The translations under genes were made by a program, and so were the position numbers. A stretch of DNA of 64,000 nucleotides from Pratylenchus scribneri (taxonomy: Eukaryota > Nematoda > Chromadorea > Rhabditida > Pratylenchidae): positions 248,001 through 312,000 of the forward strand of contig JAQSEB010000109.1 in NCBI GenBank assembly GCA_030063045.1, in the 5' to 3' direction. The stretch's first letter is position 1; each line of letters starts with the position of its first letter. Positions 1 to 13,600 of this stretch are shown here, in pieces. Under the pieces are notes generated by a model. The model was given only the letters and a program-made list of their open reading frames with translations, was not told the origin of the DNA and searched no databases.

Positions 1-3000
1 GACCTCAAAAATGCACTCATTCCCTATTATTTTGCCTCAATTTGCATCGAATGGCCATATTGAATTTTCACTTTGACCAAAAAAAATTGATGACCAACGT
101 CATTTCCCCTAATTTGGCAGGCAAAAAATGTGGCAGTCGATGAATTTTTTGTTTACGAAGAATACCTAATTATTGAGAAGGCAAAAAATTTGAATTTAAT
201 GCGTCTTTAATATTCGCCATTCTCATCATCATCGCAGTTAATTGCCTACAATTTAGCAAAATAATAATAATTGATGCGTTTGCGCTGTGAATATGCAGGC
301 GCGCTTAAAGGGCATTCTAGTGAATGTCGTCAAGACCATCTTTTTAAAATTTTTGTTCTATTTTTTGTTAAGAAAATGGGAAAAATCATCAGCCCATCCT
401 ATAATTTATCCTATAATTTTATTTATTAATATATTTTAATTAAATCTAATTTTGCATTTATCAAATCATCAATATGTTTTTACTGTTTATCTGCAGTAAA
501 ATATATAATATTATTTTTGTTTTACCCTAATTTTTTTCTTTTACCCTAAAATTGTGTTTATGCTATTCACCGAATGTATTTTTTTAATTATTTTTAGTGT
601 TTTTTTAAATCTTTATTCAGCACAAAATTTTGTTAAACTAAAAACATTCTTGTTTATTTTTATATGTGTTTCTTTTTTCTTTCTCTAAATTTTTGAAACA
701 TTTATTTTCTGCATTCAATCGAAAACACCCAGCGAAACGGAAATTTGAAGAATTTGGCATAAATTTATGCAAAAATGGTTGAAGATGTCTCCATTTGTCA
801 TTTCTCTTTAAAAAATGCAAAAACTTATAAATGTTTTAAAAGTTTAAAAATTTTCTATTTTTAAGGAATTAATATTTTTTAAATTAATATTCTTATATTT
901 AAATTAATTATAAAAATTTTGTTAATAAATTAAAATTTTTTATTAATTCAAAATTCAAATTTCCAACAATATGTATATAAATCTTTGATTTTTTTTCACC
1001 AAATCCAATTTATTCCCTAATTACAAATTAATGGATTTTCCCTATTTAATTAAAATTATTGCAATTTTATCCTTTTCTTAATAATTTCGTCAAAAGATTT
1101 AAAAATTTTAGGAAGATTTCTAAATTTGCAAAACTATCCAAATGTTGAAACTTCTTCATCGAAACTAATTTATTCATTTCCAAATGCAATTTTGATTAAT
1201 GGATTTTCCAAATTTGATTAAATTTTTTTTTGTTAAAATTACCCTCACCTCAATTTGTGCCGGATTTTTTTCAAAGTGTCCCATTGGCCCTTAGTTAGGG
1301 TGAAGGCCATGGGAAGAAATGTTCCCAGAATTCATTATCCCACCAACAATTCTCGAACGACCATTTCCTCTCCGTTCATCCATCCCCCTCACCCCATACT
1401 CAGTCCCATCGGTCCCATTGCCATCCTTTCGGCATTCAACCCCCACGCATTTGGGCAAATAAATTTGAAATTTCCTCTCCATTTTTGCACATCCATTGGC
1501 CCTTCTTTTGGCCTAACACCCTTGTGGCCATCTTATCGCACTGCTACTTTGCGGTGACAATAAAAAAAGTGTCAGATGGGAAAATTTGTGTGTGCGTTCA
1601 AAGCATTCCAAGGGAAAACCTTCAAATTAGATGAGACAAAAAGAAGCCCACACAAATATACTTGGGGGACAAATTACACAAATGAAGGAGAGAAAGCCTC
1701 TCAAAGGCATTTTTGTCTAATATAATGCGCGCATTTCCAATAATTGAAGGGCTTGAGGGAGGGCCCGAAATAATGCCAAAATATTATATAGAAGTAATGT
1801 TATAAAGGTGCAATCATAAATTTGTAACAAATTTTCTTCATTTTTTCAATTCTAGAAGGAATAAATAATAAAAACTATTTTTTTATATATAAATTCATCT
1901 AATAATAATTGTTGCCTTTCAACTTTTAAATGAAAAAAAGAGAGAATTATTAAGGTTGTATAATTTTAATTTATATTCATTAAAATTTCACAAGGCCATC
2001 CATTCCATCTATTTTATCCTTTTATTGACTTTAGTCAATGCGCAATATCCATTTTTTATTCAAATTAAAAAAGAATGACACAAAATTGGATATGAAAATT
2101 GCCATCGAGCAGTTTTCAGTCGTCAGTCATTTATTTAAAGGCTTTTTGTAATTTACCCCAAAATGGACTTTATCAAGTTTTATTTATTGAAAATTCCTTT
2201 TTTATTTAATTTTTATTTATTTAAAAACATATTTTAAATATTTAAGCGAAAATACAATTAAAGAAATTTAATGAAAACACATTGAAAATCTTGAATTAAA
2301 AATTAATTTTTAAATAAGCCAAAGATCTTGATAAAGCCGCTTATTTAATATTCATATTAAATTACTTTCCAATTTCTATAAATTTCAATAAAAAAAATAC
2401 TTTTTGACTCTCTTAACTTTGTACAAGCTGAAATTCCTTTTTGGCATTTTCCCTTCCTGTTATCCCATTTTGACCCAACAACAAAAATGCCCTACACAAG
2501 ATTTTTGGCCATTCTAATGAGATTAGACTGCGCCGGGTTGCTGCCTTTTTCATTGAATCTAACCCACCAAAAATCTTTTGGACATCTCCAAAAAGGGGTA
2601 AGGGTCGTGTCATTTGGCGCCATCCCCCATTTTGGCGCTAATTTTTGGCTAATTTTCAACTTTTGACCACCCCAGTAAATCCATGGTAACAAAGATTGAG
2701 AAAAAAAATCCATCATCTAATGATAATTTTTTTAAGTATAAAAAAAATTCATGGGAAACCGTTCAAGTTTCGTACTGACCTTTCCTCGAATACGTCAAAG
2801 TGAATATTGTTTTTAGTTGCAGAAAGCTTTATTAATTTCCATAATCCATACGCAATGAGTGGCATTCTGGCGAAATAATTTCTCATAAACTAGTCCGTAA
2901 TATTCTGGCTTAACTTAATCTTAATAAATAATAACTTTCAATTTCAATGGTAAATCATTGATTTAAAAATAATATAATTAATTTAAAAGGTTTAATTGGT

Positions 3001-6000
3001 TTTAAAAATTGTAAATCGGCCGTTTTAATTTTGAATTTTTTAACTATTATTAAAAAAATTTTTATTCCAATATAAATCCCAACTATCCATTAATTAAGTA
3101 TTTTTTTGACCATATTCACAATTTATTATTTATTAATTTTTTAAATATTAACCATATTAAATAATTTATTACCGAATTTATTTAAATAATTTTTATTTGA
3201 TTATAAGAAATTGAAAATTGCCATTTTATGCTTTCATCTTCTAAAAAATTGGTGGCAAAACTAACTCATTCCATTTATTTATATTTATTTTTATTGACTA
3301 AATTCAATAATATTTCAATTTATTTCTGATCCATCACAATCCAATTCCATTTTTTAACACACAAAAATATCATGGCAGGATTTGGGTTACCAGAGGAAAG
3401 AGGTAAAAAATGCCAAAAGAATGGACAGAGACAAGGTGGCAAAAATCCCTTGGGAATTTGGTTCGAATGAGGTTGAAGAAAAAGAAGGGGGCCAAAATCC
3501 GTGAAGCCCGCATATTCCTTGGCCCCTCATCCTTTTCCGACATGCTTCAATGGAAACAACAATGAATGGGTGGAATCTCACGGAATTTCGGTTCCCAACC
3601 CACGGGCTATTCCATTCCCGGGAGGGTGTGAAACCATTGAGAGAAGTGAATTATCAGTGAAGTGTGCACTGTGACGGGGAAAAAGCGGGGGTGGATGCAA
3701 GGGAAGACTTGTCTTTGTATTTGAATTAGCTGTTTATTTTAATGTAACCTTAAAAAAACTCAAAAAAAGAGAAGAGGGCAACATCGACGACATCTCGAAA
3801 ATCGAAATTGGCCTTTTACATCAATGAAGAATGGTAAGGTTGCAAAATTTCTAAGACCCGGAGGCTCCTTAATTTTGCCATTTCCTCCTATGTCATTAAT
3901 TCATTTCCTCCATCGGCCCATTTCGCCGTTTCTCCTAAATTCTTCACATAGTTTTCAAATGAAATTACCTTCCTCCTACTTAAAAGCATTCTTTTCCATT
4001 TTTTTCTTGGTGATTTTATTTACTTTGCCAATTTTCCATTCCTTAATTAAAAAGCCAAAATCCTATCTTCTCTCTATTGAAAATTGTCATTGTCTGAAAA
4101 TTTCGATCCCATTTAACGATTTAAACAGAAAAGTGCAAAAATGAATAAAAATGGAGAGAATTGGAATATTTTTTGGCATTTTAAGCCGCCAAAAATTTTT
4201 CCTAAGATTCTCTTCCTTACTTTAAAAAAAATTCATTTTTTCGGTGATTTTATTTATTTATTAGTTAATTTTTGCATTATTTTAATTAAAACCAAATTCT
4301 TTTTCTGCAATTTTCGATTTTACAACCTAAGTAAAAAGCAAAAAGTCGGAAAAAATGGAAAGAATTGGAAGAATTTTTTGGCATTGGTGTAAAGTGGATA
4401 TGCCCTAATCCCAATCCCCAACTCAAATCCCCTTATTAGCAAGGAAAAAGGGCGATGGATTTAGCCAAGTGTTCTTCCCTTTATTGCCTTTGGCTCTATC
4501 AGTCAGAAAGGAACCAACAAAAAGTGAACATCACTTCAAGGCATTCATTCTTGTCGGGAGCCAAAACCAAAAGGCGAGGATGTCGCCGCATTCCACTCAT
4601 CAGCCATTTTTGCCCTACCCACCATTTTGGCCCTTGTGTTCCTCCCCTTTTTGTGACGTTATTGTTCTTCTTCCCAAAAGGTTCTCCCCCTGGGCCTTTG
4701 GGTTTTCTTTCATCCATTTCCACAATATTCTTGCCAATGGCATTTTGATGAACAAAAAGGAAGAGTCGAAAATGCTCTGAATTTTTTTTTTGTCTATTTT
4801 TCCCCATTTCGAGAATCCAGACATGACGAGAAATTTGTTTTTAGTTGTATTAAAATTTTTCATTACTCCCAATTATCGTCTCTAAAAATTATCCTTTAAT
4901 CGCTTTGTCAATTTCATAAAATATTATTCATTTTTAAACCCAGAACCAATTAAAAGCGCGCTCAATAATTTTTTTTTCATTTAAAAAATTATATAATTAT
5001 CCCGAAAATTAATTTATTCACAATTTAATTTTTTTAATACTTTTATTTTATATTTTTTCCATTATTTTTTTGCATCCCATAAAATTCTAAATATAAAATA
5101 TTTTAATAAATATTCATTTAAAAATTTATTTAGTTGAAATGAAGGGCAAATTAAATTCATAAAATCATAAAAATTTAAAAATAAAATTAATTTTAAAAAT
5201 CAAAAAATAATTTAATAATACATTCTGAAGAATAAAAAAATATATTTACTATATTTTTAGTGAATAAAAAATAAAATGAAATAAATTTTTATACATTTTT
5301 GAGATGATATACAAAATGAAATTTTTTTTATTTTTTTCCTTCGAAATATTATACAAAAAAGGAAAATAAATAAATTAAATTTTCCATGTATTTTTGGTTA
5401 CACTTTTCACTTTAATAACATAAAATTGTAAACATTTTCAAAGATCCACAATTTTTTTTTAAAAATTATGGCATAACAAAAATGTATTATTTTCATAATT
5501 TTTCTACATTTTTCTCAACACCAAAATTATATAAATTTTCCGATTTCTGAATTGATCTTTGTGCCTAAAAATGTTCAGAAATAAAACTCAAATCCAAAAT
5601 CAAATATTCCTTTTTTGACGCCACTTCAAATTGGTCAAAACTCATTCAAAAAAGTGGAAGAAATATGCGGCCCTATTGGTAGTTGTTACTTGTTATTGAG
5701 TGCCATTGCCAAGAGAATAAGCACAAAAAAAAACAATAAAATAGCTAGAAGAATTGTTTATTCCATGACCATTGCCCAATATAGAATGGATTTTAGTAGG
5801 CTAGGCTGAAGAGCTCTGCTGCTGGCTTTTGAGAACCGGAATCCAAAAATGGCTCAGTATACAAATTGAAGGAATAATGACAATATAAAATGGGAATAAT
5901 TGAGACTAATATTTAATAATAATATTATAAAATGAAAATGAACCTTCGGTAATTGAAAAATATCACATTTTTGTAAATTTTTTATTTTATTTTTTATTCC

Positions 6001-7607
6001 ATTTTTAGAGTCAAATGAAGATTAACACTGATGGAATTAGACTTAAAATATTGAAACCCACAAAAATTAATTTAAAAATTTGTGTAATTTTACCTAATTT
6101 TTCTAATTTTTAATTCCCTAACCGAGTTGGCCATAAATGGATTAAGGAAAAATTTTTGAAAGATGGAAAAATAGAATCAAAACATAAATTCACAAAAGAA
6201 CAAAAACTGATAACCAAAAACCTCCTCAGGCAAAATTCGGTGCCAAAAAATTCTTTAATAAAGGAATTGGGTAATCCCTGCTAGGCTATATGTGGAAAAA
6301 GTAGTAGAAAAGGGGGCGAATTTTTTGAATGGCAAAATTTTATTTGAATTCATTGGAGCGAAAAATTAATTTAATCTATTGTTTTTATGCCAAAGAAATA
6401 AAAAGTTTGGAAATGCAAAATATTGTCATACGTCACAAAGTTGAAAAAATGCACAAAATTCAAAGCAACAATTTCTTCTCATTGACCAAAAATTAGTTGA
6501 AATATTTTATTTAATTTTCTCATGCTAAATTTTAATATTTTAATTTTTGATTGGTACAAAAAGGAACAACGATCAAAATTCACATTTCACACAAAAACAA
6601 GGAAATTAAATATTTTTTACCTATATTTCCTGTGATTTTTTAAATAAATATTTGGACACATATAACATTGAAATAGTAAATTAATATTTTCTCACTAGTC
6701 ATTACTAAATTTTTGACTCATTGCTATTTTTTGATTTGAATGATTTGTCCAAATGCTAAAACATCAGTATTTAAAAATTGCCAAAAAATTTAAAAAAATC
6801 TAAGATACTAAAATCGGATAATGTTGCCAAATGCTCAAATATCACAAGTGTTTAAAAATTGCTAAAAAAATTTAAAAAAACGGAAGATCTTTTACTATAA
6901 GATTCCAATTCGGTCCAAAAACAGCAACTTTTTAGAAACATTTGGTCCATATTTAAGGTTTCGGCACATTCACTCTTCCAATATAAATTTGTTCCAAGAG
7001 GCGAATTTTCCCATTTGTCTAAAAAATAAAAGAGGAAGTCCATTAGTGGAACTCTGTTGTGAGCTTTATGCTCCAAGGAAAGTCAATTTTGCATCTTTTA
7101 ATTCCTCTCAAAAATGTTCCAAAAATGTTACATTGGATGAAAAAATACAATGATAAATCATAATTCCTTATTTGGAGTAATTTTATTGATTACTAGAAAT
7201 TAGTAAATATATAATATTTTTTAAATTTTCTGATTATTTTAAACGAAATTAATAACTACTAGTAAGTAAATTACCAATAAAATCAGTTGACCAATTTTTA
7301 AAATTTATTTAAAAATAAATTAATAAAAAATTTTAAAATTATTTCTAATTTTTAAAAATTCTTTATCCATTCATTAAATTAAAAAATTTAATTTTCCTCT
7401 AAAATTTTTCAAACTAATTTTCTCAAGCAATTTAATGTGTTTATTAATAAAAAAATTATTTTCTTCACTCGATGATTCCGAATCCGACCAAACCACCCGA
7501 CAAAATTGAAAACTTTTGCGCGATCACATTTTAATCATAAATAATTTTTAATTATTTTTTCCCATCGAATTAATAGAATTTCATCTATCCATTCAAATAA
7601 ATTCTGA
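1..7607. other. No gene recognised (7.6 kb upstream of the peptide GPCR)
   Basis: This stretch is AT-rich with long A/T runs. The few open frames are 60-106 codons, mostly without splice-linked partners, and overlap on both strands in GC-richer patches (about 1250-1560, 2410-2720, 3370-3720, 4450-4800). I could not chain any of them into a multi-exon model or match them to a family. It may contain promoter sequence of the gene starting at 7608, or an upstream untranslated exon, but nothing specific can be pointed to. Confidence 0.5.
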
Positions 7608-10600
7608 ATGACAGCAAATTTGGACTATGCCGATGAATATGGCGATGGCACATTTGAATTGCAGCCAACAACAATGCCATTGGAATGCAATTTCCCCGAG
7701 GGCAGTACGGCCTATGAAAACATTGCAAATGTAATTTAAATTAATTTTTTAAAAATTTATAAAATTAATTTTAATAAAAAAAAATATTGAAAAATATTAG
7801 AAATCAGAAAAAATGTCAATATTTATTATTATTTGTCCTAAAAATGAACAAAAAATGGCTGCGTGGCTTTGCGCTTTGAACTTGTATGCTTCACTTTTTA
7901 TACGCAGAGCGTAACCGAATAAGCCACACAGCACCAACCCTATCCATTCCTAGTTCTCTCATTCTTTCTAGAGCAGCAGAGGAGGGTACGCGACGGTTAG
8001 TGGCATACCAGTTTTTGCTTTATAACTCATCTTAATCCAAACCATATTGAATGTTTTTATATTCATTTGATAGAGCAATGCATTATCTATCTAATGATAT
8101 AAAAAACAGTTTATAATGTTTTAAATAAAAAAAGTTGTGATATTTTGAATAAAAGTGGGCCAAATAGGGTCAAATTTGAAGGTTTTTGAATTTTAAAAAA
8201 TGTAAAAAATATGTTTTAAAATTTGTTTTTTATATGGATGATAGAGAATTTTTTGCTCTTTTCAATGATATATAAAACATTCTAAACCATTCATTAGGCG
8301 CCTAGATATTAGCTTTCGCCACTAACCGTCCCACTCCCACTCCGTCAAGGGATAAGCATAACTCGAGACCCCACTCACCTCTTTCTTTCTTATATTCATT
8401 TTAAAATATTTATTATATTTTTTGCCAATTTTTTTTATCTTTCCGAAAAATTTCATCAAAATTAATTCAAAAATTTCAATCTAAAAAATTAATTATTTAA
8501 TGTTTTAAGGTAGGAAAAATCCTATAAACTTAATATAATAAAAATATAATTTTTTTGCCATATAAGTTAAAAAATAATTTTTTTAATTTTAGGTGCGTTT
8601 CTTATTTCAACACAGCATAATTAATTGGCCCAATTTCACGCATTGTTTGCCGAATTGTGGCGTTTGCGGCCAATTCGCCTCCGATCATACATATTTAATT
8701 GTAATAAATTATTTTTATTATTTTTGAAAATATTTAATTTTTATCAATTTATGAATGAATTTTCGAGAAAAAATTTTTTCATATATTTTTAAATCACAAA
8801 GAAAATTAATTTTTTGAAAAATTAGATAAAAATGCAAATTAATATTTAATTAAATAAAAATATATTTTTCTTTGACAGTACAATTTGATTGTCATCGGCT
8901 TCCTTTTACCCTTCATCAGTCTTTGTGGACTTTGCGGCAACATTATTTCTGCATTCGTCTACAGTCGGGTAAATATATCATAAATATTAAAAAAAATTAA
9001 TTTTTCTTACAATTTTAATATTGAATTAATTTTTCAGCCTTCATTGCGACAAACCTATACGGGCAGCATTTATCTGTCTGCGTTGGGATGTTCAGACACA
9101 GCGGTAATAAAAATGATAATATATATTCGAAATTTAGATATTTGGTTTAAAACCGATTTAATCTAAAAAGAAATAAACCGGTTTAATTCTTTGCGATTAA
9201 TTGATTTAGATTCCCCGCAATTAATAATAGGCTTAAATTCCCATTCCGACCCTGAATAATCATTAATTTACTAAAGTATTTTAAAATCTCGCTATCTAAG
9301 CTTATTAAATATTTATAATTTGTTTATTTAATTCTAAATTTATAGACCGGTTTAAATCTAAATAAACAAAATTCAAACTTCTATTTTGAATTTCTATTCC
9401 GTAAATTTTTTCAAATTTCCATTGCCTATGCCCATTTAAATTTCCATCATCTAAACTGTTTTAAAAAATTTAAACTCCCTAAACCCCGGTTTAATATTTA
9501 ATTATATTCCTCAATTTTTAGGTGATCATCACTGCTCTGTTCCTCTTTTTCATTGACTCTATCCGTCGATATTCACTCAATTTGAACATCATTTATGGCT
9601 CACTGTCGCCAATTGTCTATCCAGCAGGAATGATTGCTCAAACTTGTTCAGTCTATTTTACATTGGTTGCCGGCATTGATTGCTTTGTGCAGGCAAGTTT
9701 ACCCTAAAATGAAAATTTATATATTTAAATTCTAATTTAAATTTTTTTTATTTTTTGCTAAATTTTAAAGGAATTTTTATGAAATTTGCTCTTTAATTTT
9801 CATATAGTATTTTTTTTAATGAATGTTAGCTTGAAATTTAGCAAATTTGATAAAATTACAAAGCCATAATTGTGATGAATAGATTATAAAGAAGAATTAT
9901 TGGAATTTATGGAAAATGGCAAAAGCAAAAAAGCTATGACCAATATGGGCCAAAATATATAATTAGACAATTTCATTAAATTCGATATTATGAATGAATT
10001 TTTGATTAAAAGCTTCAAAAATTGATGAAATATTTTTTTTGATAAAATATTTTCCTCCATTTTATTCTTTCTTCTACAGGTTTGTATGCCGGAAACCGCC
10101 AAAAAATTGTTCTCCAGTCGGCAATTCACAAAATGCACAACAAGTTTCATCCTGGTTTTTGCCTTCTTCTACAATATTCCGTAAATTAAAATTTTATTTA
10201 ATTTAAAAATTTAGTAAATTAAAAATCAAATTTTTAAAAATTAATTTATACATATTTTTAATTTTATATAACTTAAATCGATAAAAAATTGAAATTAAAA
10301 TTATTTTTAGTCATTGTTTTGAGTCAGTGTTACTCGATTGTTGGCATGTTGCCTTTCAAAGTCCATCCGTTGAAGTTTGTCCGGCCCCTCTTAGATTTCA
10401 TCCAACGTAAATCAAAGGAAATTTAAAAATTATTTTTGTAATTTTTCCAGCTATACCCTAATCTACTACAAATATATGTACGCAATTTTCTTGGCCGTCG
10501 GCCCTTTGCTCGTTTTGATCGCATTGAACACCGTGATAATTGTGGCCACGGTCATTTGTAAACGAGGAAATTCAGCGGATAATTTGGCGCTGGTAAATTA

Positions 10601-13600
10601 AATTATTTAAATATTTTTGGAAAATTATTTTATTTTTAAATTTTTATTGATTTAAAAATTTTTTAGAATTAAACAAATTTCTAATTAATTCTATTATTTT
10701 TAAAAAAATTTCAAGAATTTTATATAAATAGACGACAAAAAAATTAAAAAATCCTCTCATTTAATTTTTTTTCGCATTTAAACCCGAGGTTTTCCTTAAA
10801 TCTTGAACACAATTTCGAATGCAACTTTTTTTTTAATATTTAATCATCGAGGATTCGAACCTTGCATACACGCAGGGGAGAATGCAAGTCACTAACCATT
10901 TGACTATTTGGGTCCACTTCAATCGAAAGTTTATTTCATAATAAATGCAAGAAGAGAAATTGATTTTTTTGATTTATTTGTATATTTTATGGAAAAAAAT
11001 AAATCCAAAATTTGGTTAATATTTTTATTGGTTAATATTTTTAAACTGTCAAATTCATGTTTAGCATCCACAATTTAATTATTTTTTCTCAAATCATTTA
11101 TAAATTTTATTTATTTTTCAATTTAATATTTTTAATTAATTAGAAAAATTTCGGAAATGAAATTAATTTTTTTAAACAAAAAATATAATTTATAATTAAT
11201 TTATTTTAAATCCTTTAATTTTTCCAGATTTTGGTTGTTCTCCTCTTTATTTTGTGCAATACAATTGCATTGCTCATTAACATTTTTGAAACGGTAATTT
11301 TAAAAATATTTTTAGCCTTAATTAAATTTTTAATTTGGCTTCATAAAAAAGTAAGCATAAATTAATTTGTCAAAATTTATATTTTTAGTAAGTTTTTTCA
11401 CTATAGATTTTCAATAAATAAATAAAAATTATTTCTTACGCAGAAAAATCAAAATATGGGCAATAGAATTTCTACTCGCCTTTTCTGCTGATATTTAATA
11501 TAGCTTAATCTGAGTCCTAATCTATCATTATGGATTGGCCAAATTCTATAAATATTTTTATACAATTTAAAATTATTTTATTTTCAAATTTTTTCAGCAT
11601 CTTTCTGCCGTCATGTCCTGGCGCATCAACTACATCATTGATATCTCAAATTTGTTGGTCGTCTTCAATTCCAGTTTTAATTTTATTATTTAGTAAGACT
11701 ATTTTATAATTAGTATTTAAAATAAAATTTTAAAATTAACTTTGTTTTGGATTTTTAATGAAATTTACTTAATAATTAATTTTTAATGTGAAAAATAGTC
11801 TTAAATAAAGACCATTTTATAGCTTTGATCGGCATAAGTTGAAAGAAAAATTAATGAATTTAATTGGAAATTGCATTAATTTATGTGTAAAAAAGGTAAA
11901 AAGAACAAAATCGACGGGTGTTCCATTTCTTTTTTTAATCAATTATTTTTTTATAGCCAAATGGTCTATAGAATACCGAAATATTAACTAAAATTTGAGC
12001 CTTTTTAATAATTGAAAATTAATAAAAATTTAAAATCAATAATTTATTTAATTTATTTTCTCAATTTTATAATTGAATTAAAATCATTTTCCCCACTTTA
12101 CAGTTATAATTTCTCTGGCCCATTTCGTTGCACATTTTGTCGTCATTTCAGCTCAAATCCAGCCTATCAAAAGTCGCCTTCAATTTGCAGTCGAAATTCG
12201 CTTACAAAACGTCGTGCCGTGGCAGCAGCGACGATGGATTCATCCTCATCGGACAATGGACGAAAGCATAACTTTTCACCACAGCCGCATCCATCAAATT
12301 TGAGCGATGGAATCGAGAAGAATGGATTTAGCAAAGGTGCAATTTTATTTAGCAAATTGTTTAATTTATAATTTTTAAAATTTATCTAGGTCATAAAATA
12401 TGTCCAAATTAATATATCTTTAAATATTATCCAGATTAAAATTCTGGCCTAAAAAATAAATTCAAAAAACTTCCCTCTTATTTTAGGGGTAAATTCAAAA
12501 AAGTATTCCCATTGAAAATTATGAGGAGAATTAATTTATTTAATATTTTATAGTGCCCAAAAAAATATGTTGGAAATACATCATTACTATTGATAACCTA
12601 AAAAATTCGTTCATTTTTTCCAATGAATTTTGAAGCAAATTGAATATTCGATTTTTGTTTGTTCGAATTTTCAAAAATTTAAATCAATCAAAGATTGAGA
12701 TATGTTTCTTATCTAATGTAGAAAAATTTATCAAAAAATTTTTTCCTTTTTGTTTCGACAATTAAGCGAAACTAGACCTTTATAAGGCTTTTTACTCGAA
12801 TAGAATAGAATAGAATAGAAGGTTTTAAAATTATTTTATTCTCTTAGTTCCTAAGAAAACAATTGAAGGTGATTGAAGAATGGTAATTTTGTGGGGAAAT
12901 CAAAGGGGTATTTATATGGACGGTTCCGGCCCTCAGGGTATTGCATCATCCATTCGCACATTGTGCACAAGTGGGCAGAACCATTGGGGCCAAAGGGAGC
13001 AAGCAGGATTCGGGCATGAGCACATCAGTTTTTTCCTGAAGGGGCACATTGGGGAAGAGCACAAGGGAAGAAGCCGCGCAGCCATTCGGAGTTTTTGCCT
13101 GATGGCACGCCAAGAAGAGGAGAAGGGGGAAAAGCCGGTCGGAAGGGAAGATGATGAGCAAATTGGTCGTTTTGGGTAGTTTTTTGCCCAAATCGGCACT
13201 GCGCAATTTGGGTGATTGATTGGGGAAAAATGCTGCAAAATTTGCAGCATTTACTTTTTTGGTTAATTATTTAATTTATTTAATTATTTTGCACAATTTA
13301 ATGTGCAAAGTTGCGATAATTCGCAACACTCGGGGGGAACACTCCAGGGGAAGTTCCTACCAGCTCTCAATTCTCATCATCATAAATTGTTGCCAAACGT
13401 CTCATGGACATTTGGGGAGTTCCGGGTAATGCCAATTGTACCCTTCTATTCCCGGGCCTTGACCCATTCCTTTCCGGCTGTTGCCGGTTAAACATATTTA
13501 TAAGGCTAATTCCGCCTAGAAATGTGCTCAATGTAACCGAGGCTGGGGTTATTAGGAAAAGGGTCACTATTGGGATAACAACGTCTCGAATTATGAAGAC

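Noticed and set aside
1255..1557. 100-codon Pro/Ser-rich ORF in a GC-richer patch
   Set aside because: It begins with a non-ATG codon, overlaps an ORF on the other strand, and has no recognisable domain or splice chain.
6852..7076. 74-codon minus-strand ORF upstream of the peptide GPCR
   Set aside because: The composition looks somewhat protein-like, but I found no partner exons, no family motif and no ATG at its start.
12880..13250. ORFs of about 100 codons repeated at 23210-23580
   Set aside because: They lie inside the two LTRs and are identical because the LTRs are; they overlap on both strands and match no family.
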